A stretch of 64,000 bases of DNA, taken from NCBI GenBank assembly GCA_018873245.2, contig JAEMBT020000002.1, positions 5,968,001 to 6,032,000 of the forward strand, given 5' to 3'. Both the position numbers and the translations under genes were made by a program. This stretch comes from Archegozetes longisetosus (taxonomy: Eukaryota; Arthropoda; Arachnida; Sarcoptiformes; Trhypochthoniidae). Every line of letters starts with the position of its first letter. The first letter of the stretch is position 1. This document shows, piece after piece, positions 57,880 through 64,000 of the stretch. The notes under the pieces were generated by a model that was given only the letters and a program-made list of their open reading frames with translations, searched no databases and had not been told where the DNA came from.

Positions 57880-58270
57880 CAGTGGCGAAGCCAGATAATT
57901 TCAAGTGGGGCACACACAAATATGAAACCGTTTATAAGAGAGAGAGAGATACAATACATTAGAGTTCATATTTAAAAGCACTAAATGTTAGAACCTTTTG
58001 ATATTACAATAATATTATAGTGCATTTTATACCAATCTCTCTCTTTCATAAACGCTTTCATATTGAGTTTGATTAAATATATACATTTGAAATCTATTGT
58101 GTAATAGTTATAAACTTGAATTATAATATATTTTTACTTCATTTTATAGCAATTATTACAACAAATTAACAAAATTTCATATTCAAAATATACAACCTTT
58201 CACTTCAAGTTAGAGAGAGATTTGGATTGGGAGCACACAGGTACCCGTGGCCCCACTGGATTCGCCGATT
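57880..58270. mobile_element. hAT-like MITE at the 3' end of a four-TM gene
   Basis: The left end CAGTGGCGAAGCCAG and right end (read inward AATCGGCGAATCCAG) are hAT-type inverted repeats followed by a GTGGGGC motif on both sides. Flanks TCTTAGTT and TTTAAGTT match at 6 of 8 positions and may be a decayed 8-bp duplication. A nested hairpin at about 57919-58072 pairs a GA-repeat with a CT-repeat (ATATGAAACCGTTTATAAGA ... CTTTCATAAACGCTTTCATA). The element ends 12 bases from the stop codon of the neighbouring minus-strand gene. Confidence 0.65.
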
Positions 58271-58281
58271 TTTAAGTTACA

Positions 58282-58935
58282 TTAAATAGAATCAACTTTC
58301 ATAATATTAGTAGAAGTTCGAGCTTTACTCTTATTCTTATAAATAAGATAACAATACAATATCATTAATGCATTCAATACAATATGCATAATATATACAA
58401 TCAAATTGGGGAAAGGGTTAGTGAATAAGCCGATTAGAGTGAACAAGGTGACGGTCACTATATATGTGACTGTTATTGTAAAACTTTCTTTCATTACTCC
58501 AAATAAGCCAAATGAATGTATTGGAATTGAAATCAATGTAACTATTGTCAAACTGAGATTCCTGTCCTCTGTCAAAAAATCATAATGAAATCGAGTTGAA
58601 AAATTGATTAATGCAGTAGAGGATAAAGTTGACTTACTCTGATATTTAGCCTCATTTAATTCGTTGATCCAGTTATTAGTCTTATTCTCATGCTGCGAGT
58701 TAGCATTAAGTTTATTATGTTCATAGTTGTATTGAAGTCTCTCATTCAGTACAATTCTATCTTCAGCATCACTTACTTGTTGGACAGTATTATATAAGAA
58801 CACAATATTTGCAATTATATAAGAAAAAATATAGATAATAATAAGGCGTTTTACTATGATAAAGCATTTATCGTAACGATTATTACGCATTTCTTGAACG
58901 ATAATTTTCAGATTTTGCTCTTCTAAAGTAGACAT
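58282..58935 (-). CDS. Four-transmembrane protein, novel family, copy 2
   Basis: The frame is open for 217 codons from an authentic ATG at 58935. A 69-nt, in-frame intron is very probably removed: donor GTAAGT at 58637-58632, acceptor TTTTTTGACAG ending at 58569. Exons 58935-58638 and 58568-58282 then give 194 residues. The first membrane segment (LIIIYIFSYIIANIVFLY) follows a 29-residue charged N-terminus. A hydrophilic loop of about 50 residues with an NKT sequon leads to three clustered segments (LTIVTLISIPIHSFGLFGVM; FTITVTYIVTVTLFTLIGLF; IVYIMHIVLNALMILYCYLI) and a short basic tail. It shares with 24056-25506 the 1+3 topology, GV(M/I)K after the second segment, and an intron in the same place and phase (Gln, then split Lys, then Asp/Glu). 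The read-through form would add 23 residues. Function unknown. Confidence 0.7.
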   Translation of the reverse strand: MSTLEEQNLKIIVQEMRNNRYDKCFIIVKRLIIIYIFSYIIANIVFLYNTVQQVSDAEDRIVLNERLQYNYEHNKLNANSQHENKTNNWINELNEAKYQSKSTLSSTALINFSTRFHYDFLTEDRNLSLTIVTLISIPIHSFGLFGVMKESFTITVTYIVTVTLFTLIGLFTNPFPNLIVYIMHIVLNALMILYCYLIYKNKSKARTSTNIMKVDSI

Positions 58936-60346
58936 CCGTGTGAACAGTTTTGAATGTTTTGCGATTCCTTTTGGAAGCCTTGTTTACCATATTTTCACTC
59001 TTAAAAGTATCTGATGTTAGAAGTGTTATTGCATTCATTGCCACCAATGAAGCACTTGAGAACTTAGAAAGAAAATAAATAGCATTTAGTTAGCGAAACG
59101 TGCGCAACAGATAAGATTATTTAATGTATGTTTAACACATGGATTTCATTCTAGTTTATGTTTTTAACTTAAGGTGTGCTCAATATAATCAACATCGATT
59201 TCATAAATGTTTTAAAAGTTCATTTCTATAAAGAGTTATCGATTCGTGTTTCCGGAGTTAAAAGTTAGGAAGTCATGAAGCTCTCTCAAGATCAAATTTT
59301 CTTTAGTTCCCTTCAAATACGTGTTGAACTAAAAGTGAAAATATTTGATAGCAGTTTTCTAAAGTTAGACTTTTGTAGGCAAACAGCAGTTACGCATAAT
59401 TATGTTTAGACTATTTGTTGCAACACTTGTGGGTTTTTCAGTGTAATTATACTTTTGTTGCACAAAAATATACATACAATTCATGAAGCATTTAGTCACC
59501 TATCAATCAAATGCGACTTAGAGATTATTAGTACAATTTCACGTCAGAATAGCTCTCGAACAACGCTAAATAATTAACAGATCAATAACTTTGACAAAAA
59601 AAGATTTCAGTTTATAATTACAAATAAAGTTTAACTATAAAGTAATTGCGTGAATAGATTGATTATAAATGTTGATAGAGTTAAAACTGAAATTTAATGG
59701 TTTTAGTTCCAGATCAGTCTTTGATAAAAGTTTTCAAAAGATCATTAAAATACACCTAGTCAATGGAAGATTGATAACTAGTCACCCAGACATCGGTTGA
59801 ATAACACTCGGATTCATGAGAGTAACATTATCTTATAGTTTGAAATTTCTTATAAATGAAAAACAGGTTTTATGGAAAGAAATAAGTTAGTTAAACATTT
59901 GTATCACTTGTGATAATCAATTGATATTGATCTCCACTAACAGGAAGTTCAAACTATAAACTAACGTTTGACTCTTCACTGATTTACATAATAGTTTTAA
60001 TTATTCTTAACTGACTGCAACTCGTCTTATTACGATTTCGGTTTTTCTCGCTTCGTAGCTAAATATACCGATCATCAAATAAACTTGATCTATTTTTGGG
60101 CAACAAGTCATACTGTAAGTAAAACTTTGTTTCAAAAAATTCAAGTTTAAATCTTTTCAAATAAACTTATTTTTTATTTTTTCAGACGTTAATCAGGACT
60201 TGTCTACTAATTAAGAGACAATTAGTTTAATCTATTATTGAAACATTTGAATAATTAGAAACGAAAGACACATTTCAATTGAATTACAAACAAGTATTAA
60301 GTTAGTTATTACGAAAGCAAATAAAGGTTAGACGAGATTAATTGAG
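58936..60346. other. Non-coding stretch
   Basis: Lies between the four-TM and MYND genes, both on the minus strand. No gene or well-bounded repeat seen. Confidence 0.45.
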
Positions 60347-61051
60347 TTATTCATCTGCAATTTCAGTATTTTTGTCAATTGGTTTCATTTGTTTTGTTCG
60401 AATGCATTTAATGTAATGTCGAGAAAACCAATCATTAATTTTATGAGCAAAACAACAGTAATGACCATAAAAACAACAGTCAAATTTGAGATTGGCCTCA
60501 ACACCACAAACCGAACACCACTTCTTTTTTCTGATGGCCGACAATTTATCCTGACATTTTTGTTCAATTGTCTTCAATTGGTACAACAAATTTTGTTCTT
60601 CTTTTTTCATTTGGTCGTATTTACTCTGCAAGTGGCGTAAAACACAATTATATTTCATTGTGAACGAAACAATAGTTGACTCGTCAGTTTCACTATCGAA
60701 TTGTTTCAATTCATTCAAAACAAACTCATTTAAATGACCTTAAAATCAAATGAATAAGTGTTTCAATAATTATTGTTTATAAATATGCTTGACTCAACTT
60801 GAATAAAAAATAAATTTGATTAATACTTAAATTGCATTGAATTGCAATAGATTTCGATTGAGTGTTTCGTTTCAATTGTCTTAGTTTTTGTTCGAATTTA
60901 ATCTTTTTGTTTGACATGTTTGGTCTCTCTTTCGAATGAATGCTTTGGTTATTATTGTTGACTAAAAAAATGTCGATATTATAATAGGTTAATTAAACAG
61001 TAGAATAAATGACTAAAAAAAAGTCTAAAAATACGAACCCATTTGTGACAT
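60347..61051 (-). CDS. Small coiled-coil protein with C-terminal MYND-type zinc finger
   Basis: Three exons, 61051-61039, 60961-60827 and 60738-60347, join in phase 1 at both introns (77 and 88 nt) to give 179 residues from ATG. The N-terminal half is basic and Asn/Gln-rich (NNNNQ; KKIKFEQKLRQLKR). A predicted coiled coil follows (about 90-120, MKKEEQNLLYQLKTIEQKCQ). The end is a zinc-binding module: C124-x2-C127, C137-C138, C144/C145, H148, H157 and C161, with the hydrophobic/aromatic pattern WCSVCG ... CC ... YCC ... DW ... RHY-x2-C. This spacing matches MYND fingers of the ZMYND8/ZMYND11 type, which are also preceded by a coiled coil and bind proline-rich peptides in transcriptional corepressors. 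Here the PHD, bromo and PWWP modules are absent, so it is a short stand-alone protein. A regulatory, nuclear role is inference. Confidence 0.75.
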
Positions 61052-61277
61052 TTTGTTCAATATTTTTACTAAAACCTGGCAAATGATTATTTCAATTAAT
61101 AGAGTTTTGACTTATTTGATTATTTATTAATTGAATTAAAATAATAGTAAACTATTTAGTTGTTAAATAATTTGATTAACTCTAGAAAAATCAGTGTTTA
61201 CGAAATACGATTTTTTGACAACTTACTTAAAAGCTTACTTACTTACTTACATAAGCTCTCATTTAACTAGTGATGAG

Positions 61278-61519
61278 CAGCGGCGAAAGCATCAATTTTC
61301 TGGTAAGGGGCAAAAAATTGAAAGCTTTATAAAAAGTATAAATTTGAATGAATAATCAATACAATTCTGAAGCAGTAATACTCGAATACAGTCATTGAAA
61401 CTTCAGCATAGTTCAGTTCTATTAAAATGAATTCTTTTTTTATTTAATAACTAGTTTAAGGTCTTTAAGGTTTGAGTTGAGGGCGCCTAGCTCCCTCGGT
61501 CCCTCTGGCTTCGCTGTTT
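61278..61519. mobile_element. hAT MITE with exact 8-bp target duplication
   Basis: 242 bp with ends CAGCGGCGAAAGC ... GGCTTCGCTGTTT, flanked by identical GTGATGAG (61270-61277 and 61520-61527). The ends resemble those of 57880-58270, so both belong to related hAT families. Non-coding. Confidence 0.85.
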
Positions 61520-61563
61520 GTGATGAGTGAAATAGAGTTTGCTAGTGTTATAAGAACAAAGTT

Positions 61564-61564
<1 letters not shown>

Positions 61565-61600
<36 letters not shown>
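61565..61600 (+). repeat. AG-dinucleotide microsatellite
   Basis: About 17 uninterrupted AG units, followed shortly by a CTCTGTCTCTCT stretch that could fold back on it. Confidence 0.95.
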
Positions 61601-61602
<2 letters not shown>

Positions 61603-61744
61603 TCTGTCTCTCTGTAGTAATACATTTTCCTCATTCTAACCATGAGGAGAAAAATAAAATAAACCATTTTAAGGTCGTCAAAACTAAGTGTAAAATTTCG
61701 ATTCATCTCTTGGCTGCAATGAGTATCGTACTTTATAGTATATT

Positions 61745-62740
61745 TGGGAGAGGTGCTTGAAGTACGAACCCGTACGCCCCAGATTTTTTAGCATTGAATC
61801 TATGGGAAATCGGTTCTTAAAAATTTAAGTATTTGGATAGTCAGTTTAGCTTAAATGTTGAAGTTTTTATCTAGAGAAGAGAGTTAGAATGGTAGAAATT
61901 CATGAAATTGCAAACTTGCACTTTTAAGTACGAGCGCATATGCTTCGTCCTTTTTAACATTAAGTCAGATCAGTTTTTGAGATAATCAAAGAAAATTAGG
62001 CGGCTTTGATGAAAAATAGTGTTTTCTGATGATCTTACGAACGACTTATTGAAAATGAGGATTAATAGTAGTGTTGTAAAAAGAAAATTTCTAGAAAGTT
62101 TCTCGGTACTATTTTTCCTACGCCGTGATTATTTTGAATGCCAAAACCAAAATAAGTGATATTTTGAATATTTAAAAGTCACTTAAATTAAAACATAATT
62201 TTGAGCTGAGGAAATAGAAAATTTCTCATAAGAGAAGTTTTGTGCGATAGAAAATTTCTAGAAAGTTTCTGGAGATAATTTCTCCAGGAATTTTCCTTTT
62301 ACAACACTACATAAAACATATAACTTACACATGCAAATATTAATCTTTAAGTTTAAACAATTTAATTTAATTTCGGACTTAATTTTTAATACACTTAAGT
62401 GTTACTTATTCATAAATTCCTTAAAATGGCTGTAAAGACATGCTATTCCGTTTGATGAATTTGAGGTTCATTATATTCCAATAGGACGTTCATATATTTC
62501 TATGAGAGGTTCATTAAAAGAAAATTTCTTGGCCATAGAAATATTTCCAGAAATATTTCTAGAAACTTTCTGGAAATTTTCCAACACTAATTAATAGTCA
62601 AATTTATATTAGTTTTTAGACTCGTACTTTTGTAAGGTTCAGCTTTTTTAAATATTAAGTCTGTAGGAAATCGTTTTTTTTTTTGAGAAAATGAAAAAAT
62701 AGGCCTTTTTGATGAAAAATGGTAGTTTTTCTGAAATTTT
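61745..62740 (+). repeat. Degenerate tandem repeats interrupted by MITEs
   Basis: A pattern of a GTACGA-like start, a TTTTTTA run, ATTNANTCTNTNGGAAATC and a TTTTGA-AAAT tail recurs near 61760, 61927 and 62623 with heavy divergence. A fourth weak match lies near 63345. Two short inserts with the GAAAATTTCTAGAAAGTTTC motif interrupt the array. Confidence 0.4.
62069..62308. mobile_element. MITE with TAGTGTTGTAAAA ends
   Basis: Inverted ends TAGTGTTGTAAAAAGAAAAT and, from the right, TAGTGTTGTAAAAGGAAAAT, each followed by the TTCTAGAAAGTTTCT block. About 240 bp. A truncated relative lies at about 62516-62588, ending GGAAATTTTCCAACACTA. Confidence 0.65.
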
Positions 62741-62841
62741 ATGCTAAAATTATTGTTGAAAATGGGGTATTATTGTTGTAATGGGTTGACTAATATATCT
62801 TTTTGCTTTTTCACATCAGAAATTTTTTTGTTATTCAAAAT

Positions 62842-63143
62842 TCATGAAACTTTAATAAATAATGCAACCGATTTTTCAGCTAGTTCCCCAATGTCTTGAC
62901 GTGGATCTGCTTCAATTAGAGCTAACAGGTCGTCGTTATCCAACTCGAAGGGCCAACCGGACTTGGGACGATCGGTTGGATCAGTTTTCAGAACCGAGTC
63001 TGGCAAACCAATACTGACACTTGCAAACATCAAGAATATCTTTACCGTAAACGGTGCAAATGTGTTTGGTTGCATCCGTTTCTTTGTTACCTTGCTTGAA
63101 CTTGAAGCATAAAATGCCTAACATGGACTTCATCAGTAGTCAT
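62842..63143 (-). pseudogene. mariner transposase N-terminus, decayed
   Basis: From an ATG at 63143 the minus strand reads MTTDEVHVRHFMLQVQ, then, after a frameshift, IC(T)VYGKDILDV and YWFARLGSEN, then, after another, DRPKSGWPFELDNDDLLALI and EADPRQDIGELAEK. These are the two HTH halves and GRP-type linker of a mariner transposase. The catalytic domain is missing. It differs from the copies at 31.5 and 40.6 kb, so at least three mariner lineages have visited this window. Confidence 0.75.
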
Positions 63144-63509
63144 TTTCAAATGTAAAATCTAGGGTTGCAGTTTTTCAAAGATAAATGAAAAGTAAACTAA
63201 AATGATCACTAAGATGTGTTCTTTCGTTTAATATATTGTTTTTCGTATTAAGCGCTATTCAAAAATTGCGGAATTAATTCTTTTCGACATATGAAAAGAA
63301 AAGACTTAGTAGCCAACCCAACATTCTGAGTGTTAGTGGACTCATACTTTCGTAGGCTCCAGAATCGTTCTTTATACACAACTAATATAAATTTGTTGCA
63401 AATCAAACTCAATAAAATTCTTTATTAAGAAATTGGTTAATAATAAAGCTTAAAATTGAATTAACACAAAATAAAATTTTAGAATTTGGTTACATTGCGT
63501 GAATTGCAT
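63144..63509. other. 3' flank of the GH31 gene
   Basis: No gene. On the minus strand an AATAAA (63421-63426) lies downstream of the GH31 stop and is a plausible polyadenylation signal. Confidence 0.45.
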
Positions 63510-64000
63510 TCACTTTCTTTGGAAGAGTGGTAATATTTCGAGATCGGCGGGATAGTTCTTGACCCAAATGGGGCCAGTATATGACTTTCCCAATTGTCGG
63601 TCAATCCAACTACCATTAGTCAAATATACATCTCTATGCGTTGCACCGGGAGTTACAACGGGCGCCACCATATACTTATCGCCTAACATGAACTGATCAT
63701 CTATTGAATAAGTGACTGAATCATTGGGATCTGACCACCAAAGGGGGCGGATTATTGGGTACCCATAATCCACTGCCTGTTGGGCCAGTTCTTTAAATGT
63801 ATCCGCGAACTGCTCGTGAAGCTCAACCATTTGTTTTGATACTCTTATTACCTATTGGCAAAATATAAATTCAAAATTATATAGTAATTTCAAATTTCTA
63901 TGAATAATTTGTTGAAATACCTGGTCATCGTATTCCCAGGGAAGGATTGAAAATTGAAGTGATGGTAATAAGGCATTTGCCTCAACCCATCGAATGAATA
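63510..64000 (-). CDS. GH31 alpha-glycosidase (MYORG-like), 3' end, partial
   Basis: The last exon (63851-63510, 113 codons plus stop) and the 3' part of the preceding exon (about 64000-63921) are visible, joined in phase 0 over a 69-nt intron (donor GTATTT, acceptor CCAATAG). The upstream exon reads IRWVEANALLPSLQFSILPW and EYDDQ, the segment of family GH31 near the end of the catalytic barrel. The last exon continues with VELHEQFADTFKELAQQAVD, PIIRPLWWSDPND, DDQFMLGDKYMVAPVVTPGA and RDVYLTNGSW, covering the end of the barrel and the adjacent beta-sandwich. The RW..., IRPLWW and GD-MVAPV pattern is closest to the invertebrate MYORG/KIAA1161 branch (alpha-galactosidase-like) rather than lysosomal alpha-glucosidase. 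The catalytic nucleophile and acid/base lie upstream, outside the window. Confidence 0.9.

Noticed and set aside
58569..58637. Treating the 69 bases as coding (217-residue product)
   Set aside because: They have a consensus donor GTAAGT and acceptor TTTTTTGACAG, and the paralogue has an intron at exactly this position and phase; the length being a multiple of three explains the open frame.
61565..61600. CRISPR-like or structured repeat array
   Set aside because: It is a plain AG microsatellite. No repeat-spacer structure exists anywhere in the window and the DNA is eukaryotic.

Overview
This is an AT-rich (roughly 70% A+T), gene-sparse stretch of an animal nuclear genome. GT-AG introns interrupt every gene, there are no ribosome-binding sites or operons, one Pol III tRNA-Arg gene is present, and transposon relics are abundant. 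Gene content (secreted LRR and cuticle-like proteins, GT10 fucosyltransferases, a MYND protein, a GH31 glycosidase) and mostly short introns (32-230 nt unless a repeat has inserted) fit an arthropod, perhaps a mite or other chelicerate; that placement is inference. Exon models below were built by eye from splice consensus plus reading-phase agreement.

Layout. 0-8 kb: a possible secreted-peptide exon, an LRR pseudogene and a five-exon secreted protein, all on the minus strand. 8-14 kb: almost empty. 14-18 kb: a five-exon, 427-codon single-pass membrane protein (plus strand). 19.2 kb: tRNA-Arg(ACG). 20-22 kb: a three-exon secreted, cuticle-like protein (minus). 24-25.5 kb: a four-TM protein (minus) whose only intron carries a 679-bp palindromic transposon. 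27.4-29.7 kb: alpha-1,3-fucosyltransferase copy 1 (minus). 31-45 kb: a transposon-dense block with a mariner pseudogene, hAT, mariner and Mutator-like MITEs, foldbacks, a nearly intact Tc1-like DD36E element nested between larger inverted repeats, a TIR-bounded mariner reduced to its DNA-binding domain, a decayed second Tc1 copy and a 5S-rRNA-like relic. 46-48 kb: fucosyltransferase copy 2 (minus). 49.3-51.8 kb: an unusual mosaic of inverted units that all share an AAAGGAGG boundary. 53-58 kb: MITEs. 58.3-61.1 kb: a second four-TM gene and a MYND zinc-finger gene (minus). 61-63.5 kb: hAT MITE, degenerate tandem repeats, mariner relic. 63.5-64 kb: the 3' end of a GH31 glycosidase gene (minus), running off the window.

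The genes do not form one pathway. The most coherent themes are cell-surface or secreted products and two dispersed pairs of paralogues: the GT10 enzymes, and the four-TM proteins with a shared phase-1 intron. The four-TM pair is the best candidate for an undescribed protein family. The 49-52 kb mosaic is the least explained DNA structure.
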